A DNA stretch of 64,000 nt from Variovorax sp. CAN15 (GTDB taxonomy: Bacteria > Pseudomonadota > Gammaproteobacteria > Burkholderiales > Burkholderiaceae_C), in the NCBI RefSeq assembly GCF_030462475.1, contig NZ_JASMRZ010000022.1, forward strand, positions 1 to 64,000, written 5' to 3'. The position numbers and the translations under genes are program-made. Of this stretch, positions 45,732-55,810 are shown in pieces. The notes beneath the pieces were generated by a model. The model was not told the DNA's origin and made no database searches. It was given only the letters and a program-made list of their open reading frames with translations. Numbering within the stretch: the first letter of the stretch is position 1; each line of letters begins with the position of its first letter.

Positions 45732-47147
45732 TCAGTCACAGTTTTCTGCGATGTAGGCCTTGACCGCTTCCGCGTCGGCCGGCAGCTTGACGACGCGCTT
45801 GGGCAGCGCCTCGATGCCTTCGAACTTCTTCGGCCGCGCGGGCTCTTCGCCAAGCGCCTCGACCAGCGTGGCGGCGAACTTGATGGGCAGCGCGGTTTCG
45901 AGCACCACCATCGGCACGCCCGGGGTGAGCTGCTCGCGCGCGGCCTTGAGGCCGTCGGCGGTGTGCGGATCGACCAGCGTGGCGAAGCGCTTTTCAGTGT
46001 CGCGAATGGTGGCCAGGCGGTCGGCGTGCGTGCTGCGGCCGCTGCGGAAGCCGAAGCGTCCGGCAGCCTGCGCGAATGCCGGGTCGGCGCTCAGGTCGAA
46101 GCTGCCATTCAGGCCCAGGTCGTCCACGAACAGCTTGCGCAGCCTGGCGGGGTCACGCCCTACCAGATCGAACACGAAGCGCTCGAAGTTGCTGGCCTTG
46201 CTGATGTCCATCGACGGGCTGGAGGTCTCGTGCGTGTCGACGGCTGCGCGCACGCGGTACACGCCGGTGCGGAAGAACTCGTCGAGCACGTCGTTCTCGT
46301 TGGTGGCGACCACCAGCGTGTGGATCGGCAGGCCCATCATGCGCGCCACGTGGCCCGCGCAGACGTTGCCGAAGTTGCCCGAGGGCACGGTGAAGCTCAC
46401 CGGCTTGTCGTCGCCCGCGGTGGCCTGGAAGTAGCCCGCGAAGTAGTAGACGACTTGCGCCAGCAGGCGCGCCCAGTTGATCGAGTTGACCGTGCCGATG
46501 CGGTACTTGCGCTTGAAGCCCAGGTCGTTCGACACCGCCTTGACGATGTCTTGGCAGTCGTCGAACACGCCGGTGATGGCGATGTTGTGGATGTTCTCGT
46601 CCTGCAGGCTGAACATCTGCGCCTGCTGGAACGGACTCATGCGGCCGTCGGGCGAGGTCATGAAGACACGCACGCCCTTCTTGCCGCGCATGGCGTACTC
46701 GGCCGCGCTGCCGGTGTCGCCGCTGGTGGCGCCCAGGATGTTGAGCTCCGAACCGCGGCGGGCCAGCTCGTACTCGAACAGGTTGCCCAGCAGCTGCATC
46801 GCCATGTCCTTGAAGGCCAGCGTGGGGCCGTTGGACAGGGCTTCGAGGTACACGCCGTCTTCCAGCTCGCGCAGCGGCACGATCTCGTCGGTGCCGAATA
46901 CTTCGGCCGTATAGGTCTTCGCGCAGATCGCCTTCAGGTCGGCCGGCGGAATGTCGTCGATGTAGAGCGAGAGGATCTCGAAGGCCAGCTCGGCGTACGG
47001 CAGCTTGCGCCACTTGGCGAGCGTGGCGGCGTCAACCTGCGGGTATTGCTCGGGCAGGTAGAGGCCGCCATCGGGCGCGAGGCCCTCGAGCAGGATTTCG
47101 CAGAAGCGCTTGCGGTCGGGGTGGCCGCGGGTGCTCAGGTAGTTCAC
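45732..47147 (-). CDS. thrC: Threonine synthase
   Basis: A 471-residue PLP enzyme that turns O-phosphohomoserine into threonine. N terminus MNYLSTRGHPDRKRFCEILLEGLAPDGGLYLPEQYP is diagnostic of the fungal/gammaproteobacterial-type ThrC; the PLP lysine is in SNGPTLAFKDMAMQLLGN; ATSGDTGSAAEYAM binds phosphate. 21 bp downstream of hom on the same strand. thrB (homoserine kinase) is not in this operon. Confidence 0.96.
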   Translation of the reverse strand: MNYLSTRGHPDRKRFCEILLEGLAPDGGLYLPEQYPQVDAATLAKWRKLPYAELAFEILSLYIDDIPPADLKAICAKTYTAEVFGTDEIVPLRELEDGVYLEALSNGPTLAFKDMAMQLLGNLFEYELARRGSELNILGATSGDTGSAAEYAMRGKKGVRVFMTSPDGRMSPFQQAQMFSLQDENIHNIAITGVFDDCQDIVKAVSNDLGFKRKYRIGTVNSINWARLLAQVVYYFAGYFQATAGDDKPVSFTVPSGNFGNVCAGHVARMMGLPIHTLVVATNENDVLDEFFRTGVYRVRAAVDTHETSSPSMDISKASNFERFVFDLVGRDPARLRKLFVDDLGLNGSFDLSADPAFAQAAGRFGFRSGRSTHADRLATIRDTEKRFATLVDPHTADGLKAAREQLTPGVPMVVLETALPIKFAATLVEALGEEPARPKKFEGIEALPKRVVKLPADAEAVKAYIAENCD

Positions 47148-47168
47148 GTTATTCCTCTTGCGCCGTCC

Positions 47169-48514
<1,346 letters not shown>

Positions 48515-48518
<4 letters not shown>

Positions 48519-49564
48519 GGTTTGGATGGGATGGCGGACGGCTCGGAAAGCTCCACGCGGGTGACATAGCGCGGCAGGCTCCAGGCACCGCCCGCAAAAC
48601 CGCGGCACATGCCGTCGCCCGCGGCGGCGGTGCGCACGAAGTCCTTGCCGTCGAAGCTCCAGGTCTCGCTCGACCAGCAATCGCCGACGCCGCGGCCCTT
48701 CATGGAGGAAGTGACGCTGGCGTCCTTCTCGTCGAAATCGCCATTCGCTTCGATGGCGATGGGCGCGTAGGGCGGCTTGTCGTTGGCGATCCAGAGCAGG
48801 CTGGAGTAGTTGTAGGCGCCCATGCCACAGCCGAAGGACAGCAGCACCTTGCGATCGCTCAGGCGCGTGACGCTCAGCGACTTGGCGTTGAAGTCGTCGT
48901 GGTTGTTGCACTCGTCCTTGACCTCGTCCTGCTTCAGCGACGGGAAGATGCGCCCGGCCAGCGCGTCGTCGCCTGGCCTGGCCTTCGGCGGCACGACCAC
49001 CTTCACGACCGGTGCCGGCACGGGGGGCGGCACCGAGGACTCGGGCTTGCCGCCGCGGCGCACCAGCGCGCCCGGCGTGCCGACGCGGCCCTGGACCTCG
49101 TCCATCTTCAGCAGCACGGCATTGAGGCCGGAGAGCGAAAGAACCCACTTCTGCCCGCCGCGGTCCGAGAGCGTGGCGTCGTCGTTCCTCAGCAGCTCCG
49201 GGAGCACGACGCGGACCTGCTCCTGGTCGAGGCTGGCGGAGCCGTCCTTGAGGCCGGACAAGGCGGCCTTGCCGACCTTGAAGCGCAGCGGCCCCTTGGC
49301 GGGGGCCTCGCCGCTGGTCTGGAGCTCGATCTCGATGGATGTGCCCGGGCCAGCCTTGCGCGTGATGAGCATCGACACCGGCTCCGTGATGTCCGCACCT
49401 TCGGACTGGTAGCCGGCGGCACGGCAGGTGCGGGTGTTGTCGCAGGCCAGCTCCCAGTCGTTGTGCGAGAACGAGACGCCCTCCCTGCCGGCCGCACCTG
49501 CGGCACCAGCGAAGAACGCGGCGAACGACAGCGCCGCGGCGGCAGCGATGCGGACAGAGTTCAT
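48515..49564 (-). CDS. DUF1176 exported protein
   Basis: A 349-residue protein with signal peptide (SVRIAAAAALSFAAFFAGAAGAA) and a DUF1176 body: SHNDWELACDNTRTCRAAGYQ, then a Pro-rich linker (PESSVPPPVPAPVVKVVVPPKARPG) and DECNNHDDFNAKSLSVTRLSDRKVLLSFGCGMGAYNYSSLLWIAND. Several conserved cysteines (ACDNTRTC, SFGCG, DCWSSET, GMCRG) suggest disulfides in the periplasm. Function unknown. ATG overlaps the alaC stop and its stop overlaps the hom ATG, so it is coupled within an amino-acid operon. Confidence 0.88.
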
Positions 49565-50793
49565 TGGCGCGACTTGCGGCGCAGTCGGTACTGCTCCAGG
49601 AACCTGGCGATGCGGTTGATGGCTTCGCGCAGGTCGTCCTCGTGGGGCAGGAACACGATGCGGAAGTGGTCGGGCGTGGCCCAGTTGAAGCCGGTACCCT
49701 GCACCAGCATCACGCGGGTTTCCTTCAGCAGCTCGAGGAAGAACTGGCGGTCGTCCTCGATCGGATAGACCTCCGGATCGAGCTTGGGGAACATGTAGAG
49801 CGCGGCGCTCGGCTTGACGCAGCTCACGCCCGGGATGGCGGTGATCAGTTCGTAGGCCAGGTCGCGCTGGCGGCGCAGGCGCCCGCCCTCGCACACGAGG
49901 TCGTTGATGCTCTGGTAGCCGCCCAGCGCTGTCTGGATGGCCCACTGGCCCGGCACGTTGGCGCACAGGCGCATGTTCGAGAGCATGTTCAGGCCCTCGA
50001 TGTAGTCCTGCGCGCTGCGCTTGTCGCCCGAAACCACCAGCCAGCCGGCGCGGTAGCCGCACGAGCGGTAGCTCTTGGACAGCGAGTTGAAGGTCAGCGT
50101 GAGCACGTCGGTCGACAGGCTGGCGATGGCGGTGTGCTTCACGCCGTCGTACAGCACCTTGTCGTAGACCTCGTCGGCGAAGATCACGAGGCCGTGCTCA
50201 CGCGCGATGGCCACGATGCTCCTGAGCAGGTCGTCGGAATACAGCGCGCCGGTCGGGTTGTTCGGGTTGATGACCACGATGCCCTTGGTGCGCGGCGTGA
50301 TCTTGGCGCGGATGTCGTCGAGGTTGGGCATCCAGCCGTTGGCCTCGTCGCACAGGTAGTGCACCGGCGTGCCGCCCGACAGGCTCGTGGAAGCGGTCCA
50401 CAGCGGGTAGTCAGGGGCCGGCAGCAGCAGCTCGTCGCCGTCGTTGAGCAGTGCGTTGGTGGACATGGCGATCAGCTCGCTGGCGCCGTTGCCGAGGTAG
50501 ATGTCGTCGAGGGTGACGCCGGCAATGCCCTGCTTCTGCGTCTCGTGCATCACCGCCTTGCGTGCCGCGAAGACGCCCTTGCTGTCCGAATAGCCGGCTG
50601 AGGTGGGCAGGTTGCGGATCATGTCCTGCTGGATTTCCTCGGGAGCATCGAAACCGAACACGGCCAGGTTGCCGATGTTGAGCTTGATGATCTTCTGGCC
50701 GTCCTCTTCCATCTGCTTGGCGGCGTCCATGATGGGACCGCGGATGTCATAGAGGACGTTGGCCAGCTTGGCCGATTTCTTGAGCTGCTTCAA
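49561..50793 (-). CDS. alaC: PLP aminotransferase AlaC-like (pyruvate/glutamate)
   Basis: A 410-residue class I aminotransferase of the AlaA/AlaC group: YDIRGPIMDAAKQMEEDGQKIIKLNIGNLAVFGF, VINPNNPTGALYS, and PLP-lysine segment LTFNSLSKSYRSCGYRAGW, with a C-terminal Arg in FRIVFLP. Makes alanine from pyruvate and glutamate. I chose TTG at 50793 (LKQLKKSAKLANVLYDIRG) because GGGAGGG lies just upstream and no ATG is suitable. The gene is the first of alaC-DUF1176-hom-thrC. Confidence 0.9.
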   Translation of the reverse strand: MKQLKKSAKLANVLYDIRGPIMDAAKQMEEDGQKIIKLNIGNLAVFGFDAPEEIQQDMIRNLPTSAGYSDSKGVFAARKAVMHETQKQGIAGVTLDDIYLGNGASELIAMSTNALLNDGDELLLPAPDYPLWTASTSLSGGTPVHYLCDEANGWMPNLDDIRAKITPRTKGIVVINPNNPTGALYSDDLLRSIVAIAREHGLVIFADEVYDKVLYDGVKHTAIASLSTDVLTLTFNSLSKSYRSCGYRAGWLVVSGDKRSAQDYIEGLNMLSNMRLCANVPGQWAIQTALGGYQSINDLVCEGGRLRRQRDLAYELITAIPGVSCVKPSAALYMFPKLDPEVYPIEDDRQFFLELLKETRVMLVQGTGFNWATPDHFRIVFLPHEDDLREAINRIARFLEQYRLRRKSRQ

Positions 50794-50873
50794 AGGGCCC
50801 TCCCGGGCGCGGGTTAGAGTTTGCTTACGCGGAATCAAAGGCCCTTGCGAGCCCCGTGGCACTAGGGAAAACC

Positions 50874-50879
50874 TATAAT
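50874..50879 (+). promoter_or_regulatory. -10 element of the Mth938-domain gene
   Basis: TATAAT about 25 bp before the ATG at 50904. The -35 region is not well matched at the normal distance. It is in the divergent spacer with alaC. Confidence 0.45.
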
Positions 50880-50903
50880 TTGACCACAGTTCCCAGTGCC
50901 CAG

Positions 50904-51287
50904 ATGAAGCTCCAGCCCGACAAATCAGACGCTCAGTCTCTCACCGCGCACGGTCCCGGCTGGGTGGCGATCAACAACGAAAAAGTCGAGGGCAGCGTAG
51001 TGGTCGGCTCGCGCGGCGAGCGCTTCGAATGGAATTGTTCGAGCTTCGACCAGATCGGCCCCGAACATTTCGCGCAATTGGCCTCGCTGGGCGCCGAATT
51101 GATCATCTTCGGCAGCGGAAACCGAATCCGCTTCCCCCAACCAGCCTGGCTGAAGCCGCTGATGGCCCAGCGCACCGGCGTCGAGACCATGGACACCGCG
51201 GCAGCCTGCCGGACCTACAACATCCTGGCCGGCGAAGGCCGGCACGTGATCGCCGCCCTCCTTGTGGAGAGTCCCGTGGGTGGCTGA
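50904..51287 (+). CDS. Mth938-like domain protein
   Basis: A 127-residue protein of the Mth938/DUF498 fold: MKLQPDKSDAQSLTAHGPGWVAINNEKVEGSVVVGSRGERFEWNC, PEHFAQLASLGAELIIFGSGNRIRFPQPAWLKPLMAQRTGVETMDTAAACRTYNILAGEGRHVIAALLV. The fold appears in NADH-dehydrogenase assembly factors (NDUFAF3-like), but bacterial function is not established. ATG 50904 is preferred over GTG 50856 because the TATAAT lies between them. Confidence 0.88.
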   Translation: MKLQPDKSDAQSLTAHGPGWVAINNEKVEGSVVVGSRGERFEWNCSSFDQIGPEHFAQLASLGAELIIFGSGNRIRFPQPAWLKPLMAQRTGVETMDTAAACRTYNILAGEGRHVIAALLVESPVGG

Positions 51288-51436
51288 TGGGGGTGTTTTC
51301 GGGGTAAAATGCCGGGTTGCGAACAGGCCGGCTACCCCAAAGTTAGCAACGACCAATCCTCCACTCTTTGAGCAAGCCCGGTGCGAAACGGGGCGAGAGG
51401 GCTCAGGAGCGGAATCTAACGGAGAAAACAAGTTTC

Positions 51437-51913
51437 ATGGCGATCGTTGTCAACAAACCCATTCCTGAATTCGACGCCAACGCCACGGGCGGCATCAAGG
51501 TCTCGAACACCTCGCATCTCGGCCACGTGCTGGTCATGTATTTTTACCCGAAAGATAACACTCCGGGCTGCACCACCGAAGCGATGCAGTTCCGCGATCG
51601 TTACAAGGATTTCGAAAAAGCCGGCGCCACGGTCTTCGGCGTATCCCGCGACAACATGAAGTCGCACGACGAATTCAAGGCTAAGCTCGAGCTGCCCTTC
51701 GAACTCATCGCCGACACCGAAGAAAAGATGTGCCACATGTTCGGCGTGGTCAAGAACAAGATCATGTACGGCAAGAAGGTCAAGGGCATCGAGCGCAGCA
51801 CCTTCCTGATCGGCGCCGACGGCATCCTGAAGGCGGAGTGGCGCGGGCTCAAGGTTCCCGGCCATGTCGACGACGTGCTCAAGGCCGTCAAGGCGCTCAA
51901 GAAGGCGGCCTGA
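51437..51913 (+). CDS. bcp: Peroxiredoxin Bcp/PrxQ
   Basis: A 158-residue peroxiredoxin: peroxidatic Cys in YPKDNTPGCTTEAMQF. The usual resolving Cys five residues later is Met-Gln here, but a Cys in TEEKMCHMFGVV sits in the alpha-3 position used by Xanthomonas-type Bcp. It reduces organic and hydrogen peroxides in the cytosol, recycled by thioredoxin. GGAG is 12 nt before the ATG; the GTG/ATG upstream (51368) lacks support. Confidence 0.93.
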   Translation: MAIVVNKPIPEFDANATGGIKVSNTSHLGHVLVMYFYPKDNTPGCTTEAMQFRDRYKDFEKAGATVFGVSRDNMKSHDEFKAKLELPFELIADTEEKMCHMFGVVKNKIMYGKKVKGIERSTFLIGADGILKAEWRGLKVPGHVDDVLKAVKALKKAA

Positions 51914-52055
51914 AAGCCTCCCTGCGAGCCGCCAAGCGCTTTTTCTGCCTGGCGTGGGAAATGCCCAACGTGGTGCGTAAAGAGCTCCTGGCGCATCCTC
52001 CGCGGTGTGCATAATGGCCTCATGCCGTTGAGCTCCACGACCGCATCCTCCGAAC

Positions 52056-52090
52056 AAAGCCGCCTTGGTCTTCAGGCGGCTTTTTCGTTT
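52056..52090 (+). terminator. Rho-independent terminator after bcp
   Basis: AAAGCCGCC-N10-GGCGGCTTT followed by a T-rich run (TTCGTTTTC). It sits 140 bp after bcp, before the phoH-like gene. Confidence 0.85.
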
Positions 52091-52123
52091 TCTGGTTCCC
52101 ACTTCCTGCGAGCGATCTGACAC

Positions 52124-53899
52124 ATGCCTCTGCCCCCCGCCCCCACGAAACGCGCCGCACTGCTCTCACCGGACGCACTCGATGCGCCCGCCCGGTCCTC
52201 GCACCGGGGCTCGCGCCGTTCCGGCGATTCGCGTGCCGACGAAGCTGCAGCGCGCAGCCCGCAACCGCTTGAATTGTTCGACAGCCTCGGCACCGAAGGC
52301 GCTGGCGGTGGTGCCGCCGCGCGTCCGGCACGCCGGACCAAATCCAAAGCCGCGCCTGCCCCCGTGAGCACACCTCAGCCGCAGGCACTCATCCAGGTCG
52401 AAACCAGGGTGCCGGCGGCGGAGCCCGCCGCGGCTCAGGTTGCAGCGCCACAGCCGCCCGCGCGCGCCAAGCGCAGCAAGTCCACAGGCCCGGCCAAGCT
52501 GTTCGTGCTCGACACGAACGTGCTGCTGCACGACCCGATGTGCCTGTTCCGCTTCGAGGAGCACGACATCTTCCTGCCGATGATCGTGCTGGAGGAGCTC
52601 GATGGCCACAAGAAGGGCACGACCGAAGTCGCCCGCAACGGCCGCCAGACCAGCCGCACGCTCGACGCGCTGGCCGCCGCCCAGGATGCCGACATCGACA
52701 AGGGCCTGAAGCTCGACACCACCGGCCACCGCGAGGCCGGCGGCCGGCTGTTCTTCCAGACCGCCCCGCTCGACTACTCGCTGCCGATCAGCCTGCCCCA
52801 GGGCAAGGCCGACAACCAGATCCTCGGCGTGGTGCACGCGCTGCGCGACGAATACGCCAAGGACCGCCCGGGCCGCCCCAGGCAGGAAGTCGTGCTGGTG
52901 TCCAAGGACATCAACATGCGCGTCAAGGCGCGCGCGCTCGGCCTGGCCGCAGACGACTACCAGAACGACAAGACGCTGGAAGACGGCGACCTGCTCTACG
53001 CCGGCTCGCTCGCCCTGCCCGCCGACTTCTGGACGCGTCAAAGCAAGACCGTCGAAAGCTGGCAAAGCGGCAGCAACACCTTCTACCGGATCAGCGGTCC
53101 GCTGGTGCCCAACCTGTACATCAACCAGTTCGTCTTCTTCGAGGCGCCCGGCGAACCTAGCATGTACGCCCGCGTCACCGAGATCCGCGACAAGACCGCG
53201 GTGCTCAAGACGCTCAAGGACTACAGCTCGGGCAAGAACGCGGTCTGGGGCGTCAACACGCGCAACCGCGAGCAGAACTTCGCGATGAACCTGCTGATGG
53301 ACCCGGAGATCGACTTCGTCACGCTGACCGGCACCGCCGGCACCGGCAAGACCCTGATGGCACTGGCCTCCGGCCTCACGCAGGTACTCGACGACCGCCG
53401 CTACACCGAGATCATCATGACCCGCGCCACCGTGAGCGTCGGTGAAGACATCGGCTTCCTGCCCGGCACCGAAGAGGAAAAGATGGGCCCCTGGATGGGC
53501 GCACTCGACGACAACCTCGAGTTCCTGGCCAAGGGCGACGGCGGCGGCGCCGGCGAGTGGGGCCGCGCGGCTACCAACGAGCTGATCCGCAGCCGCATCA
53601 AGGTCAAGAGCATGAATTTCATGCGCGGGCGCACCTTCCTCAACAAGTACGTGATCATCGACGAGGCCCAGAACCTCACACCCAAGCAGATGAAGACGCT
53701 GATCACCCGCGCCGGCCCCGGCACGAAGATCATCTGCATGGGCAACCTCGCTCAGATCGACACGCCGTACCTGACTGAAGGCTCCTCGGGCCTGACCTTC
53801 GCGGTCGACAAGTTCAAGGGCTGGCCGCACGGCGGACACATCACGCTGGCGCGCGGAGAACGCTCGCGCCTGGCCGATTTCGCCAGCGACGTGCTCTGA
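52124..53899 (+). CDS. PIN-PhoH fusion ATPase/RNase
   Basis: A 591-residue protein with an N-terminal disordered Pro/Ala/Arg-rich region (about 1-125), a PIN domain (about 126-260, starting KLFVLDTNVLLHDPMC with acidic catalytic residues and MIVLEELDGHKKG), a linking OB-like region and a C-terminal PhoH ATPase with Walker A LTGTAGTGKTLMALASGLTQ and VIIDEAQNLTPKQMKTLITRAG. PhoH2-like proteins combine RNase and helicase activity. No VapB-type antitoxin gene is adjacent. Confidence 0.9.
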   Translation: MPLPPAPTKRAALLSPDALDAPARSSHRGSRRSGDSRADEAAARSPQPLELFDSLGTEGAGGGAAARPARRTKSKAAPAPVSTPQPQALIQVETRVPAAEPAAAQVAAPQPPARAKRSKSTGPAKLFVLDTNVLLHDPMCLFRFEEHDIFLPMIVLEELDGHKKGTTEVARNGRQTSRTLDALAAAQDADIDKGLKLDTTGHREAGGRLFFQTAPLDYSLPISLPQGKADNQILGVVHALRDEYAKDRPGRPRQEVVLVSKDINMRVKARALGLAADDYQNDKTLEDGDLLYAGSLALPADFWTRQSKTVESWQSGSNTFYRISGPLVPNLYINQFVFFEAPGEPSMYARVTEIRDKTAVLKTLKDYSSGKNAVWGVNTRNREQNFAMNLLMDPEIDFVTLTGTAGTGKTLMALASGLTQVLDDRRYTEIIMTRATVSVGEDIGFLPGTEEEKMGPWMGALDDNLEFLAKGDGGGAGEWGRAATNELIRSRIKVKSMNFMRGRTFLNKYVIIDEAQNLTPKQMKTLITRAGPGTKIICMGNLAQIDTPYLTEGSSGLTFAVDKFKGWPHGGHITLARGERSRLADFASDVL

Positions 53900-53921
53900 A
53901 TCCCCGGGGCGGCGCCCCGAC

Positions 53922-53960
53922 AAGCCCGCGCATGCTCCCAGAGCAGCGCGGGCTTTTTTT
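53922..53960 (+). terminator. Rho-independent terminator after the PIN-PhoH gene
   Basis: AAGCCCGCGC-N14-GCGCGGGCTTTTTTT: perfect 10-bp stem and a T7 tract. Confidence 0.92.
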
Positions 53961-54054
53961 CGTCCGTGGTGACAGGCTCCTGACAAGACGCTGTCAGTAG
54001 GCCGCCAGCACCATCCGGGCTCCTTCCAACGCAACGAAAGAAAGAGAGCCCCGT

Positions 54055-54426
54055 ATGCAAAACGCCATCACATGGTTCGAGATCCCGGTCGCCGACATCG
54101 ATCGCGCTCAAGCCTTCTACGAAACCGTGCTCGCCCGCAAGCTGCGCCGCGAGGACTTCGGCGGCGAGACGCTGGCCATCTTCCCGCACGACAAGCCCGG
54201 CACCGGCGGCGCCCTGCAGGCCGGCGCCAATGGCAGCGCGCGCGCCGGCACGGGCATCCGCATCTACCTCGACTGCGGCCCCGGCATCGACGCCGTGCTC
54301 GCCCGAATCGAAGCCGCCGGCGGGCAGATCGCCTCGCCCAAGGCGGCGCTGCCGCCGGGCATGGGTTTCATCGCCCATCTGCGCGACACCGAGGGCAACG
54401 AAGTCGGCCTGCACTCGCTGGAGTGA
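54055..54426 (+). CDS. VOC (glyoxalase)-family protein
   Basis: A 123-residue single VOC domain: ITWFEIPVADIDRAQAFYETVLARKLRR, then GTGIRIYLDCGPGIDAVLARIEAAGGQIASPKAALPPGMGFIAHLRDTEGNEVGLHSLE. Metal-binding residues are E/H-like at the strand ends. Often such proteins detoxify or bind small molecules. It begins a five-gene same-strand run with gaps of 6 and 11 bp. Confidence 0.88.
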   Translation: MQNAITWFEIPVADIDRAQAFYETVLARKLRREDFGGETLAIFPHDKPGTGGALQAGANGSARAGTGIRIYLDCGPGIDAVLARIEAAGGQIASPKAALPPGMGFIAHLRDTEGNEVGLHSLE

Positions 54427-54432
54427 TTTGTC

Positions 54433-54882
54433 ATGACGCAGCGCAACTGGATCGCCGTGGCCAGCGCCGAACATGCGCGGCGCGGGCGCGACAACCGGCC
54501 CCTTGGCTTCATGCAGGTCGGCCACGACAAGCACGCGCCGCTCAAGCGGCTTTCAGCGGGCGACCGCGTGGCCTACTATTCGCCGGCCACGGTGTTCGGC
54601 GGCACGGACAAGCTGCAGAGCTTCGTGTCGATCGGCGTCGTGCAGCCGGGCGAGCCCTACGAATTCGACATGGGCAACGGTTTCGTGCCATGGCGGCGCG
54701 ACGTGGTCTACGCTGCCGGGCACGAGGCGCCGATCGCCCCGCTGATCGAACGGCTGGCCTTCATCGAGAACCCCAAGCAGTGGGGCTACAAGTTCCGCTT
54801 CGGCATGTTCGACGTCAGCGATGCCGACATGCAACTGATCGCCCTGGCCATGAAGGCCGACCTGAAAACACTATCGTTCTGA
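54433..54882 (+). CDS. EVE-domain protein
   Basis: A 149-residue EVE domain (PUA-like): NWIAVASAEHARRGRDNRPLGFMQVGHDKHAPLKRLSAGDRVAYYSPATVFGG, then SIGVVQPGEPYEFDMGNGFVPWRRDVVY and FIENPKQWGYKFRFGMFDV. EVE/YTH-like folds bind modified bases or nucleotides. It starts 6 bp after the VOC gene. It might bind a modified nucleic acid or a small purine. Confidence 0.87.
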   Translation: MTQRNWIAVASAEHARRGRDNRPLGFMQVGHDKHAPLKRLSAGDRVAYYSPATVFGGTDKLQSFVSIGVVQPGEPYEFDMGNGFVPWRRDVVYAAGHEAPIAPLIERLAFIENPKQWGYKFRFGMFDVSDADMQLIALAMKADLKTLSF

Positions 54883-54893
54883 GGAGAAATCAC

Positions 54894-55343
54894 GTGGAAC
54901 CAGTTCGCCAGCACCAGGATGCATTCCGCGTCTCGGGCCTCACGATCCGTACCACCAACCGCGAGGAGAGCGATCCGGCCACGGCCCGCATCGGCAAGCT
55001 GTGGGACCGCTTCTTCGGCGAGGAAACCTATGCGTCGACGCCGGAACGCACCAGTGATGCCCGCATCTTCAGCCTCTATTCGGCCTACGAGTCGGACGCG
55101 CATGGCGCCTTCGACGTGACGGCGGGCGTCGCCGTCTCGGGCGGCGAAGGCAGCCTTGCGGTGGAGGCCGGCGATTACCTGGTCTTCAACGGCCAGGGCC
55201 AGATGCCGCAGATGGTGATCGCCACCTGGGAACGCATCTGGCAGTATTTCGAAGCGCATCCCGGGATTGCGCGCCGCTATCGCAGCGACTTCGAAGCCTA
55301 CGAAGGACCGGACAAGGTGGCGATCCACATCGGAGTTTCATGA
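54894..55343 (+). CDS. GyrI-like/effector-binding protein
   Basis: A 149-residue protein of the GyrI-like (SHOCT-free) small-molecule-binding fold: HQDAFRVSGLTIRTTNREESDPATARIGKLWDRFF, ARIFSLYSAYESDAHGAFDVTAGVAVSG, and VIATWERIWQYFEAHPGIARRYRSDFEAYEGPDKVAIHIGVS. Such domains are the ligand sensors of AraC/MerR drug regulators or stand-alone hydrolases. GTG start with GAGGAG 8 nt upstream. ATGA overlap with the next gene. Confidence 0.85.
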   Translation: MEPVRQHQDAFRVSGLTIRTTNREESDPATARIGKLWDRFFGEETYASTPERTSDARIFSLYSAYESDAHGAFDVTAGVAVSGGEGSLAVEAGDYLVFNGQGQMPQMVIATWERIWQYFEAHPGIARRYRSDFEAYEGPDKVAIHIGVS

Positions 55344-55810
55344 GCACCACGAAGAAGAGCTGGCGCGATCGCCTGGCCAGCTACCCTCACCTGCCGAGCG
55401 TCAAGGAGATTCCCGCCGCCATGCGCCCCCGGCATGGCGAGGGAACCATCGCCACGCCCTCGCCGCAGGAGGTGGAAGCCGCGATGCGCAGCATTCCCGA
55501 GGGACGCCTGGCAACGGTGATGGGCATTGGCGAGGACATCGCGCTGCGCCATGAGGCCACCATCGGCTGCACGGTGACGACGGCGATCTTCGCGCACATG
55601 GTCGCGCACGCCGCCGAGGAAGGGCCGAAGACGCAGGACGCGGCGCCGTGGTGGCGCACCCTCAAGGTCGACGGCGAACTCAACGCCAAGTACCCCGGCG
55701 GCATCGAGGCCCAGATGTCGAAGCTCGAAGCCGAAGGCCACACGGTCGTGCAGCGCGGCAAGCGCTATTTCGTCGAAGACTTCGCGAAGAAGCTCACCGG
55801 AACCCGCTGA
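55340..55810 (+). CDS. MGMT/ATL-like DNA-binding-fold protein
   Basis: A 156-residue protein. The central part (GEGTIATPSPQEVEAAMRSIPEGRLATVMGIGEDIALRHEATIGCTVTTAIFAHMVAH) resembles the helical DNA-binding half of O6-alkylguanine transferases, but the active-site PCHR motif is replaced by GCTVTT, and the C terminus (DGELNAKYPGGIEAQMSKLEAEGHTVVQRGKRYFV) matches an uncharacterised COG3695-like family. It may bind DNA or a nucleotide without methyl transfer. Moderate confidence in the fold only. Confidence 0.65.
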   Translation: MSTTKKSWRDRLASYPHLPSVKEIPAAMRPRHGEGTIATPSPQEVEAAMRSIPEGRLATVMGIGEDIALRHEATIGCTVTTAIFAHMVAHAAEEGPKTQDAAPWWRTLKVDGELNAKYPGGIEAQMSKLEAEGHTVVQRGKRYFVEDFAKKLTGTR

